A DNA stretch of 64,000 nucleotides from Strigamia acuminata (taxonomy: Eukaryota > Arthropoda > Chilopoda > Geophilomorpha > Linotaeniidae), in NCBI GenBank assembly GCA_949358305.1, contig OX442319.1, positions 10,912,001 to 10,976,000 of the forward strand. Direction: 5' to 3'. The notes under the pieces were generated by a model. That model was given only the letters and a program-made list of their open reading frames with translations. It was not told where the DNA came from and made no database searches. The position numbers and the translations under genes were made by a program. This document shows, piece after piece, positions 11,536-22,400 of this stretch (position 1 is its first letter; every line of letters starts with the position of its first letter).

Positions 11536-12234
11536 CTTGAATGGTTTTTCGTCAGTATGGGTTAAAAGATGTCTCCTTAAATCAGAACTTTTAACACAAG
11601 AATAAGCACACAAATGACACTTGAATGGCTTTTCTCCGGTATGGGTTAAAATATGTGTTTTTAAAGTCCCACTTTCAAAGCAGGTATAAGCACACATGTG
11701 ACACTTGAATGGTTTTTCTTCTGTGTGACCTATTAGATGTCTATTTAAATTTCCACTGCGACTGCAGGAGTAAGCACACAAATGACACTTGAATGGTTTC
11801 TCTCCAGTATGGATTAATATATGCGTTTTCAAATTCCCACTTTGACTGCTGGAATAATCACACAAATGGCACTTGAATGGTTTCTCTCCAGTATGTGTTA
11901 ATAAATGTGTGTTTAGAGTTCCACTTTGTCTGCTGCAATAATCACACAAATGACACTTGAATGGTCTTTCGCCAGTATGGGTTAAAAGATGTTTCCTTAA
12001 ACCTGAACTGGTAACACAAGAATAATCACACAAATGACACTTGAATGGCTTTTCTCCAGTGTGAATTCGCATGTGAACAATCATGCCACTTTTAAGCCTA
12101 AATGATCGTGAACACATCTGACATTTGAAAGGCTTCTCACCAGTGTGTTTAAGCATGTGGTCTTGCAATAGGCAAATGTAATGACACGAATAATCACACA
12201 GATTGGAACTGTAATCTTGACGATTTCTCTTCAT
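11533..12234 (-). CDS. C2H2 zinc-finger protein, prematurely truncated
   Basis: The ATG at 12234 opens a chain of C2H2 fingers linked by HTGEKPF and variants: one degenerate finger and seven complete ones (CHLCDYSC...HLLTH type). Finger 1 has Ser (TCC) where the paralogue at 15345 has Cys (TGC). The frame stops at 11533-11535 with TGA directly after KPFK, where every other repeat has TGT (Cys). Past this stop the same frame stays open to a TAA at 11465 and encodes HLCAYSC and a final H-x3-H, so a ninth finger has been lost by one substitution. The first and last fingers are therefore both damaged. Proteins of this type bind DNA in the nucleus; the target is not predictable here. Confidence 0.85.
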   Translation of the reverse strand: MKRNRQDYSSNLCDYSCHYICLLQDHMLKHTGEKPFKCQMCSRSFRLKSGMIVHMRIHTGEKPFKCHLCDYSCVTSSGLRKHLLTHTGERPFKCHLCDYCSRQSGTLNTHLLTHTGEKPFKCHLCDYSSSQSGNLKTHILIHTGEKPFKCHLCAYSCSRSGNLNRHLIGHTEEKPFKCHMCAYTCFESGTLKTHILTHTGEKPFKCHLCAYSCVKSSDLRRHLLTHTDEKPFK

Positions 12235-12720
12235 TTTTGTTATTTTCAAGCAACAGATTTCCAGCTTTACGTGTCAGCTAATCGTACCAAAATTATGTTC
12301 TTCTGAAATTTAAAAAAAAAAAAAATTAATTAGTTTCGAATAGATGTAATTTAATCGGGCGATGTTTAATTAAGAAAGTCATGTACTAGTTATTACTACT
12401 ACTACTCTGAACAGAAAAAACACGCCCCAATAGCCAATTGCAAGTGATACACCCGAAATTGAGTTAGGCCTACCGTTAGGCCTAACGTTTGATGCACCGA
12501 CTACGCCGAACATTTATGAACGGAAAAAACTAAAATTAGCATTAAAAGAACGTAACTCACGGGTTTCTCCTCTACTTTTAGCAATCCCTAGCTACTGTTT
12601 TTGAAGAGTATAGTTTTAACTGATTTTAACTTTTTTAAATTCGATCCAAATAATAGAGATTCCTGCTAAGTGCTAATGCATCTGACATTTGCAAACGGTA
12701 TTGTTACCAGGTTTGGCCAC

Positions 12721-13368
12721 AGAATAACACAGAATGGACACTCCGCCCACCGCCTTTGATGTTTTTGAAGTGATTGTTGCGTCACAACGACTGCAGCGCG
12801 ACCAGTGGCAGCGATGGTGGTTACATGGCAACAGACAACAAACAAGCAGGGAATGGCTTTAAATTTTTGTTTGGAACTTTCAAATGGAGTTCAAAAAATA
12901 ATTACTTGCAGATATGTTTGCTAAATTATATATTTAATCAGTGACTAGTAGTATGTCAATAAAATTTATTTCATTGCTTAGAATTAATTATTACATTATC
13001 TCAAAGCATCCTTTTCATTAGGAAATAAAAAAGTAAAAAAAAAAGGTAATCCTGGACATGCTTCTGTATGCATCCAATAGCAAAGCAATGGGGCCCCTTT
13101 GATTTTGACATTTAAAAAGTAATGAAAATAAAAACGAATGCAGGAAACTGACAAAAGATACAAATGTTTATTTTTCTGCCAAAAAATCTTAAGAAAAATT
13201 ACATCATAAGCGATTGTCACGCAAATATTGGCAAAATATAACATTAAAACTCATTTATTACATTGTTTACTTGTGTAACCACCATCGCCACCACCAGGGA
13301 GTTGTGTCGCCGATTGGCTCCGCCCATCTTCAAGATGGCGGTGAAGTGTCCATTCTGTGTTATTCTGT
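12721..13368. mobile_element. MITE with 24-bp perfect TIRs and 11-bp target duplication (Mutator-like)
   Basis: Both ends start ACAGAATAACACAGAATG when read inward (24 bp identical, then imperfect similarity continuing to a shared GCGATGGTGGTTACA). The element is flanked by the direct repeat GGTTTGGCCAC at 12710-12720 and 13369-13379. A 9-11-bp duplication with long TIRs is typical of Mutator-like elements. It has no transposase ORF and so is non-autonomous. Confidence 0.8.
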
Positions 13369-13379
13369 GGTTTGGCCAC

Positions 13380-14500
13380 TTCGGCGAAATGACGTCACTT
13401 CCTAAAATTGAAGGGGCGGAGCTAGTGGCGTAGAAATCGCTTCTCTGACGTCAGTGGGCGCCGATTCAAAATTCAAAGTGTAAAAATGGCATCCTTTGCA
13501 TATAAAAATACCGACAAGTCAAAATTAGATTTTAAATTAGCTTTTTTTTAATTTCCCAACGATAAGAAGATTAGGAAAAAATGGCAATTTGTGTGCAAAC
13601 TAAAAATATGATCAATTTTAAAGCAGAAAGAATCTGTTCATGCCATTTTAAATAGTGTGACATTTCAAATTACATGCAATGGACAGTTGGACAATCTAGA
13701 GGCACAATTCAAAAAGCCAGTTTATGGTCAAAATCAAAAATATAATTTGACCTGTTTTTTTATTTTCGAATTGTTTGTATTTATTTGTGAATTATTTATG
13801 GGTTTTAAATTTAGTTATGAATATTCACATACAAATAATATTCTATTTATTTAAAATTGTATGTAATAATTCCATGTATTTGTTAAAGTAAAAATATTTT
13901 TCAGAATGCTCTATTATTGTTCAAATCGAATGCGATCAAATGTTTTGTTGCATAACAAAAAAAACGTGACAGTACAGTTTAATTTAATATCATACCTTGT
14001 CCATTTATTTTTTATTCAAATTTATCAGTGTCACACAAGTTTGATTTCAAAAATCATAAAAATCATACAACAGTAATAAAATAAAAACAAACAATCAAAC
14101 AATTTAATTAAGAAAAAATATTTTTGAAAATCATTCCAATTTTATTATGGTATATTATGGTGAAAGTTTATGGATGGCTTACACAAACACATAATCCAAA
14201 TTCCAAACTTTGTAAAATACCTGACAAATTTGTAGAATAAATGGATTTGGTATCAGTATAAACATTGTTCTTATAAACATTGTTCCAATGCTGATCATTA
14301 CAACCGGCGACCACTGATGTCACAAAAATGAGAACCAATGAGAACCTGGCACACCCAACTCTCCAAGTGGCCAAACCTAATAACGTCGATCAACCTTGAT
14401 TGTTACGAAGAAATCTTGAAGAAACCGAGGTGGCAAAATTACGGAATTCGAGTGCTGCCGCTCTGGTGGAAGATTTTCGTAACTTGAGTATTGTTGCTTG
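13380..14500. other. Intergenic, AT-rich, no gene seen
   Basis: No supported ORF. A block at about 14397-14500 (GAAGAAATCTTGAAGAAACC onward) matches 33557-33645 near IR copy B, so part of it is a dispersed repeat. Confidence 0.5.
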
Positions 14501-14509
14501 AGATCTTTT

Positions 14510-16290
14510 GTATGATCTCTTGTTCTTTTGACCTGAAACTTGCCCACCCTGAAGCCAAAACTGATGCAATAACAATTTCAGTCAATTAAAGAAAGAGATA
14601 CATCTGGTGGGCAAAAGGAAAGACACGTCCTAGAGATGAATTATGTACAGTATATACAATCCGTTTGTTAATTACAAATTAGAAATTAGAAATTTGCCAA
14701 ATCAACAATAAATAAGTGCATTTGTAGCCTTTTACAGTCAATAATATCTGTTGCTTACTGGGAGCATTAAATGTTTGAAGTGGACATTTTGGCTGTTTGA
14801 TATTTTACTGGACAGTTTCAACAATGTCAAAATGAAATCAAATTAAAAGTTAATCGAACTTTTTTCATGAATTCCACCAGATCTTGGAGACTTGCAGGCT
14901 CAATCTTGAACCATGCATTAGTATTGGAATTGTGACAAGGAGCTTTATCTTGTTGCAGTTCTCAGTTCTCACCACAAAATTCTGGTCTAAATGATGAATT
15001 CCTCTAACACGTCGAAAATCAGCAGTTGTTTAAACTTGTCGTATAAAAATGGAAAAATGTAATTAACAGATAACAGAAAAATCTGGTGCAGGACAAGGCA
15101 AAGAAGATGCATTTAATTGTGCATGAACGACAAAGTGCGATACATCAAAATTCAGAAAGATAAAGATAGAAATTAGTGCAAAGTAACAAACAGTAAAAGA
15201 AAACTTAATACAAATTCACTTCAATAAATTATAATAAAAAAAGGTTTTTACATTTCGTTTGTGTCTTAAATCAAAATTGAAATGAACTACAAAAATTTTA
15301 AGAATTATGAATTATGAAGAATAATGAACGAAAGTTTTTAATTTTTAATTTTTATGCTGAGTTAAATGTTTTTTCAAGTGACAATTTTGATTACAGGAAT
15401 AAGCACACAAACGACACTTGAATGGTTTTTCGCCAGTATGGGTTAATAAATGTCTTTTTAAAGTTCCACTTTGTCTGCTGCGATAATCACACAAATGGCA
15501 CTGGAATGGTTTTTCTTCTGTGTGACCTATTAGATGTCTATTTAAATTTCCACTGTGACTGCAGGAGTAAGCACACATATGACACTTGAATGGTTTTTCT
15601 CCAGTATGTGTCAATAAATGTGTTTTTAGAGTTCCACTTTGACTACTGGAATAAGCACACAAATAGCACTTGAATGGTTTTTCTCTAGTATGGGTTAATA
15701 AATGTCTTCTTAGAGTTCCACTTTCACTGCTGCAATAATCACACAAATGACACTCGAATGGCTTCTCTCCCGTGTGAATTCGCATGTGGACAATCATGTT
15801 TCTTTTAAGCCTAAATGATCGTGAACACATCTGACATTGGAAAGGCTTTTCACCAGTGTGTTTAAGCATGTGCTGTCTTAGAAGTGAATAGCATGAACAC
15901 GAATAATCACACAGATTGCAACTGTAATCTTGACGATTTGTCTCCATTTTTTTTTACTTGAATCAACTAACAGATTTCAAGCTTTACGTGTATGCTAATC
16001 GCATCGAAATGATGTTATTCTAAAATTAAAAAAATAAAATAATAATTAATTAATTTCGAATAGACGTAATTTAATTAGACGATCTTTAACTACTACTACT
16101 CTGAACAGAAACAATTCGATCCCCAATAGCCAATTGGAAGTGATACACCCAAAATTAAGTTAGGCCTAACGTTCTATGCGCCGAACATTTATGAACAGAA
16201 AAAACTCAAATTAGCACCAAAAAAACCTAACTCACCAGTTCTCCTCTACTTTTAGCAATCCTCAGCTACCGTTTTTGTCGTGGTCAGAAA
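14510..16290. repeat. Segmental duplication, unit 2
   Basis: The second copy of the block at 10960-12640, in the same orientation, containing the zinc-finger gene at 15345-15947. Upstream of the gene both copies share GATACACCC and GTTAGGCCTAACGTT. Confidence 0.8.
15345..15947 (-). CDS. C2H2 zinc-finger protein, intact paralogue
   Basis: The ATG at 15947 starts METNRQDYSCNLCDYSC and is followed by seven complete C2H2 fingers with HTGEKPF-type linkers, ending HLTQHKN (200 aa). It shares first and second fingers and the C-terminal finger with the gene at 11533, but has two fewer internal fingers, as expected for unequal exchange between repeats. The first finger retains both cysteines and the last finger is complete. 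Probably a sequence-specific nuclear DNA-binding protein; no effector domain is visible. Confidence 0.88.
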   Translation of the reverse strand: METNRQDYSCNLCDYSCSCYSLLRQHMLKHTGEKPFQCQMCSRSFRLKRNMIVHMRIHTGEKPFECHLCDYCSSESGTLRRHLLTHTREKPFKCYLCAYSSSQSGTLKTHLLTHTGEKPFKCHMCAYSCSHSGNLNRHLIGHTEEKPFQCHLCDYRSRQSGTLKRHLLTHTGEKPFKCRLCAYSCNQNCHLKKHLTQHKN

Positions 16291-17845
16291 CTTTGATAGC
16301 TTTTAAACGTAATAGAGATGCATTTAGTCCTGCACGAACGAAAATGTGCGACACCTCAAAACGATAAAGATAACAGCGGTTGCCATAGAAACATCAGCCT
16401 CGTCATCGTAATCGCCCATCACCTGGCGGGCGGTTTGTGAAGTACATCGTGTATTTCAGAATTTTATACAATTTTTTTTTTACAATATTTTATACAGCAT
16501 ACATTTCAAAATGTATGAAAAGAAAATTTTCATTTGTTTTCATGAATAAATTCCGATAAATTCGGTTATACTATGATACGGTGAGATATCAACTGAGTTT
16601 GGATTATATCCGCCAGGAGACGGCGTCGTTTTATCAGCGGGAAACACATTTGCTTCGCTGATTTGTCTTCTTTGTGTGTCTAATTGTCGCGGTTGCAGAC
16701 GGCTTTTATTTCCCTCATAACGGCCAGTTTATTGTGCGATTTATTCAATTCGGAGAGATCAAGTCATCAGAGTAAGTGTTGAGATGATATGAAAACGTTA
16801 ATTCGATACAAGTCCTGTTTGTGTGTTGTACACAACGGATAATGACGTGGCGTGAATTAAAACTGGTTTTAAAAAAATGTACAAGTAATGAACAATTAGA
16901 ATTGGTGATTTATTATTTTTCTCATTTATTTTACAGTTCAAGAAATATTCCGAGCTGCTCCACAAGATGCTGAAAATGGAAACTTTTATAGAAGAAAGAT
17001 GGGTTTCTTACTCAATTTGTAGAGGAAAAAAATTCAATTTCGAACCACAAGAACATTTGGAAAAATATATTAGGCCTGCCTGTAGACATTTTATCCGTAC
17101 TAAAATTAATGGGCTTATTTCGCCAATCTGAGCAAATCTTCAAATGCAGAACTGCTAGAACTGCCCCCTGCTGCCATGGATGTGCATTCAGAAATAACTT
17201 AAGTTCAGACACGAGCATGAGTAGAACAGTGAGTATTATATTCGATAGAGCTTGTTTTATCTTTCTTATCCCACTCACCCTGTTGTATCGCCATGTTGTT
17301 TCCCTCTGTGGTCGTTTGTTTGAACTGTCGACATATTCCCGCAAATCGCTGCAGGTCTATAAGCTTTCAACATCCATTTTCCAGTTTTCGTAATTAGTTT
17401 TGTCCAACTTTATTTTCGATTTGGTTTACACGTGCAGCCAGCTTGAACACGTTGTGGTCACTCACATTGATTTATCTGTGCATTGACATGAAGGCTGGCA
17501 ATTTATTTTCAAGATAATAATTACAAATTTTACCTTGAGAGGTAAATGAAAAGTCACATACTAATAAAGAAAAACAGGAAAAACACACAAGGAGATTTTT
17601 AAAAACATCTTTGAAGTAAATAATTATTCTATTGCACTACACTGAACAGAACTGCCAACAATGCGAATGATGTTATTAACTGATACACGTTTTGTGCTGA
17701 CTGATGTGAATTTTAAACTGTAAAACACAGTTGTTATATTTATATGCATAATTGACAAAGTGAATGAATGAAACTACACCTAATTTTGAGTGTTTTGTCT
17801 TTGCTTTCTGAATCTTTTGCTGAATCAATTGAAGTGGTTGCACTT
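16290..17845. other. Flank between zinc-finger and receptor genes; possible plus-strand small exons
   Basis: A plus-strand donor-like CAGAGTAAGT near 16770 and an acceptor TTTTACAG at 16936 precede an ATG at 16967 with a 54-codon ORF (MLKMETFIEERW...). The segment 17075-17400 is repeated at 33653-33970, next to IR copy B, where the same frame reads on. I cannot tell a small gene from duplicated 3' flank. Confidence 0.3.
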
Positions 17846-19253
17846 TCAAGGTAATTTTGGGTTGATTGTTTTTCTCCGAATTGTTACGTGGTGAGAAGGG
17901 GATTTTAAAAGTGTCGTCACGGCGTATGGCATCATGTATGGATGGTGACGAACCGTTACGAGGTTGGATGGGTGCAATTGGTGGGAATGAAGCAGCACCC
18001 GCTTCCTGGTCGAAGGATGTACAGTACGTCGTTTAATTATAGAAGCACATTTGTAGAATAATAATTCCACCATCAAGGCTGCTACTGACAATAAAAGTCC
18101 AACAGCAAGACAAGCAAAAGCTGAAATGATGTGATATAAACCGACGGGCTCGACTATAGCATCATTTTTTTTCAAACATATTTCCGGTTCGTGAATTTCA
18201 ATTATCCTGGTCAAGATGCCCGTTCCTTTTAATTTCAAAAATCTGAAAGAATGTTTGAATTTTATTGTGATTATGTGTAAAAATGAGTTATATTTTACTG
18301 TGCAGCAGGGTTGTGTGGAAATTAAGTTTTGTGTTATTTTTTAGTCGGTTTACAAAAGAAAAGAGAGAGAAAAAGTACACTTTTGATTAAATGTCTCCGT
18401 GTGTTTAGATCGTTTTTTAAAGTCCAAATAATGCCATACAGGTATTGGAATTTTTATAAAACTAAGTCCACAATCATTTCCATATCTTGACTGCAGAATG
18501 TTATAGGCGTGAACTATGGCATTGTTATGAAATAAAAGTGCTTTATATCTGTCCTTGGACGAAAATTTTTTAGTTTTCTGAAGACGGTGCCACACCTTTA
18601 ACAGTAAATCAGTATCTGCAGCCTGGAATTGCAAGAATTTTTTAGCAAATTAATGAGATAATGCTGTGATAATAATGTTATTGAAAATAATTTCATATTA
18701 CCCGAATCGAATTGTATGTTGTGGTTCCAGTGATACCATATAATTTAACTTGATCATCTGAAAGTATATCCTCGATGCTGTTGTACTTCTCATGAGTTGT
18801 AGTGACAGTTAACGATGTGTACAAGACAGCATTGTAACTCAAAAATAACATCATAACCAAGAAATTTTTTGCGTAAGTTATCAGAAGAACTGTGGCAAAA
18901 AGATCGACTCAAGTCAGATACAAGTAAGATACACTAGAATAATTGTTAAAGTTACTAATATTACTCATTAAATTCTAGCCTAATTACTAACTTTACAAAT
19001 TATACACGTGTATTTATTGTTATAATGATATACGGTATATTTGTTTTAAATTAAATAGTTGTAACCTGAGGTTGATGTTGAGATTTCTCTTCGGTTTCTC
19101 ATAATCAAACTTAAAGTGGAATTGATTATCGTATATGTAGCACAAATGCAAAACCACACGGACGAGGAGAATGGTTTCAGAAATGTCATCCATAAATATT
19201 CTTCTACATTAGTATTTTGTCTGATAACAACTCCCAAAGTAGTTCTTAGAAGC

Positions 19254-19460
19254 GTGTTATGTTCAGAATAATTGTTTTGGTATAAATTGATTGTATTTCA
19301 CGTTGGAATTGTTGGAGTGGTTGCCGTTGGCAACCACTCATGAATAAATTACTTGTCATGTCAAGCTTGAATTGATTGCACGTCTGTTTTTATTCCGCCT
19401 ATTCAAGTAGAATAGGCCTGCAGTTGTTAGTGTAGACTTCAGAGCATGGAAAACACTAAA
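19254..19460 (+). repeat. 5' LTR of the gypsy element
   Basis: 207 bp, starts GTGTTATGTTCAG and ends ACACTAAA. It contains an internal hairpin-like GGTTGCCGTTGGCAACC. Confidence 0.93.
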
Positions 19461-19477
19461 TTGGCGCAGTGAACTCG
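19461..19477 (+). promoter_or_regulatory. Primer binding site of the gypsy element
   Basis: TTGGCGCAGTGAACTCG abuts the LTR. TGGCGCAGT is the start of the PBS in several insect gypsy-group elements that use tRNA-Ser. The exact tRNA has not been checked here. Confidence 0.6.
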
Positions 19478-22400
19478 ATGTTTATGCCTGTGTGTGGGAA
19501 GAAAAATGGATTTGAACTAGAATTGTGTGAAGCGAAAGCGAAGGTGAACTTTGCGAGATTTTCGTTCTGGAACGTGAGTTTCGAACGTTCGGTTTGTGCC
19601 GATAAAGTTTTGAATTCGATTTGCCCAGCTGAGACAGCCAGGCCTGTTGCATCGAATCAGCGCCGTGTGATACGACGCCCGTTAGGCTTTTTGGAAGATT
19701 TGCGAAGCGCGCTTTTCAAGTTTGCGCATTTGCATTTTGTTGTTTTAACCCTTTTTGTCTTTTTCTTCCTTTTCTTTTCGTCTCGTGTTTGCTGTGAGAT
19801 TCGCCTGTCTTCCTGGACGAATCAAGTCATGGCTGCCCAGAGGATGGTGTTGGGTCATCCCGGCCCTTTTGACGGAAAGATGGCGGCCGATTGGGACCGA
19901 TATCTCGAACGAGTGGACGAGTTCTGCTTGTTGAACGACATTCCCGACGCGAAAGTTAAGTCGTTGCTGCTATCACTCATCGGCCCTAAAGCGTATCAAG
20001 AGCTCCAAAAGGCCGTTCATCCTGAGAAGCTGCCGGCCAAGAATTACCAGGAGATCGTCAACCTGATGCGCCTGCATCTCGAGCCGGTGGCTCAACCCCA
20101 CGTGTGCCGCCAGCGCTTGGGTTTGCGGACTCGGAAGCCGGAAGAGACGGTCGAAGAATACCTCACGGTACTCAAGGGGTTGGCACAGCCGTGTGGGTTT
20201 GCAACGGTCGGCGAGACCGATAGCGGTGTTTTGGACGCATTTTTGCGAGGGATTAACAATAGTGGCATGCGAAAATATATTATGTTAAGCGAGAATTTAA
20301 CCTTGAAGTCGGCAGTGAAGCTTGCGACGTCGTATGAGGCTGCCATGGGTACGCCATCGAGCGTGGGCGGCGCAGAGGTGACGGCGGACGTCCCCTCTCA
20401 CCTGACCGACACTGAAGTTCATCAAGTGAGGCAATTCCGTCCTGCGAGGCGTCGTGGCGGACCAAATGGTGGCGCTCCTATGCAGCGGTTTGATGCTGGC
20501 TTTGGTGGCGCTCGTCCTCGTGTTGCGCCTTTTGATCGTGGGCAGCGCAGAGGAGGAGGAAGAGGCGGTGCACGACCGCCCGTCAACATTGCGTGTTGGC
20601 ATTGCGGGGGCCCGCATTTTAGGCATCAGTGCCCCGACTGGATCCAGGGAGCCGGCGCTGGGCGCGAAGGTACTCGAGATGAGAGCGCCGCTGGCCCCAA
20701 GCCGGAATTTCGACAAAAGACGGTCCCCGTCAATGCCGTGGCGCGTTTTGATTACGACGACGACGGCCTCCCTCCGGACGAGTGGGGCATTTACACAGTG
20801 GAAGATGCCAGCAAGAGATTTCCACCTTTCTTGTTTCAATTGGAAGTTTGCACCAGGGCGTGGTTATTTCAAGTGGACTCTGGTGCGGAGAGGTCAGTTG
20901 TGACCTGGAGCCAGTTCGCCTCACTCGCGGACTCAGGTGCGTGTTACCCTGCTTTGCGTAGGTCAGAGGTGGTGTTGAGGGCGTACACGGGTGTACCAAT
21001 CATGGTTTTTGGAGAGGTGAGTTTGCCGGTCAGTCACCGGGGCAAAATCTTAGATTTGATTTTTTTGGTGGTAGAAGGTTCTGGGCCGAATCTCCTTGGT
21101 AGGGACCTGATTGCGCAGTTGCAGATTGAGGTTGCGCAGGGTGCGATTGACCAGGGGGGGGAGGTACCCGTGCATGTGCCGGTCCATGCATCAGCCAACA
21201 CGAGCATGCAGCAGCAGCTCAATGAGTTGTTAGCTAAGCATGAGGATGTTTTTAAGATAGGACTTGGAGCATTTAATGGCCCTCCTATCGAGTTGCAAAT
21301 GAGGGAGGACATTTCCCCTCGTTTCTTTCGACCCAGACCAGTGCCCATTCCGCTCAGGCCCCAGGTGGAGGCCGAGATTGATCGGTTGGTCACCGAGGGC
21401 ATTTTTGCCCCAATCACATTCTCGGAGTGGGCCACTCCCCTCGTGGTAGTTCGCAAGAAGGATGGCGGCGTACGTCTCTGCGGAGACTATCGCTCGACAA
21501 TCAACGCCGCCATCCAGCCCGATCCTTATCCATTGCCGGCGATAGCCGACATTTTCGCACAGGTGGGAGAGGCGAAATTTTTCTCAAAACTTGACTACAG
21601 GCACGCCTACCTGCAGTTGCGCTTGACCGCCCGATCCGCGCGGATCGCGGCGGTCAATACCATCAGGGGGTTGATGGCCGTTAATCGACTCCCTTTCGGG
21701 ACGATATCGAGCTCGGGCATCTTTCAGAGATGCGCCGAGGGGGTAGTGGCCGGAATTAGGCGCATTTTTGTATACCAGGACGACATTCTGGTCGCCACCA
21801 TCACCATTGAGGAGCACTTGACCATTTTAGGTTTGGTTTTGGCCAGACTGGCCGAGAACGGGTTGCGGCTCTGCCGCACCAAGTGCGTTTTTTGCGTGGA
21901 AAGTTTGGAGTTTTTGGGCTTCCGACTGTCCGGCGGTGGTGTGGCACCTTTGTCCGAGCGGGTCAGGGCAATTACTCAAATACCACCCCCTTTGGACGTC
22001 ACGCAGGTGAAGTCCTTTTTAGGTCTCATAAATTTCTATGGCCAGTTTGTTGCTGGTTTGTCAACCATTGCAGCACCATTATATATGCTATTGGTCAAGG
22101 GGCAGCCGTGGTCGTGGTTGGATGCGCAAAAGTCTGCTTTTGATAAGATTAAGAAGGCCCTTGTGTCTGCCCCAGTGCTCAGGTTTTACGATTTGGGCCG
22201 GCCCGCGGTGGTCGTCGCTGACGCGTCCCCGGTGGGCGTGGGGGCGGTTTTGGCCCAAACGGGTGACGATGGGAAGGAATGGCCGGTTGTGTTTGCTTCA
22301 CGCTCCTTGTCGTCTGCAGAGCGTAACTACGCGCAGATAGACAAGGAGGCGTTGGCCATCATGTTTGCCGTGAGACGATTCCACCAGTACATCTGTGGTC

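Larger units (their letters stand above)
10960..12640. repeat. Segmental duplication, unit 1 (zinc-finger gene plus flanks)
   Basis: This stretch aligns with 14510-16290. Shared landmarks are CTGAAACTTGCC and TTCAGTCAATTAAAG on the 3' side, GAAAAATCTGGTGCAGGAC, the zinc-finger ORF, and the upstream block with GTTAGGCCTAACGTT. Boundaries are approximate. Confidence 0.8.

Noticed and set aside
14168-14374. Minus-strand ORF with a signal-like hydrophobic start
   Set aside because: It has no ATG (opens with TTG, stop just upstream) and no paralogue or splice partner.
18354-18380. Use of the GT at the end of the T-rich run as donor of receptor exon 10
   Set aside because: It fits phase only in copy A and would cause frameshifts in B, C and D; the upstream donor after CAAAA keeps phase in all four.
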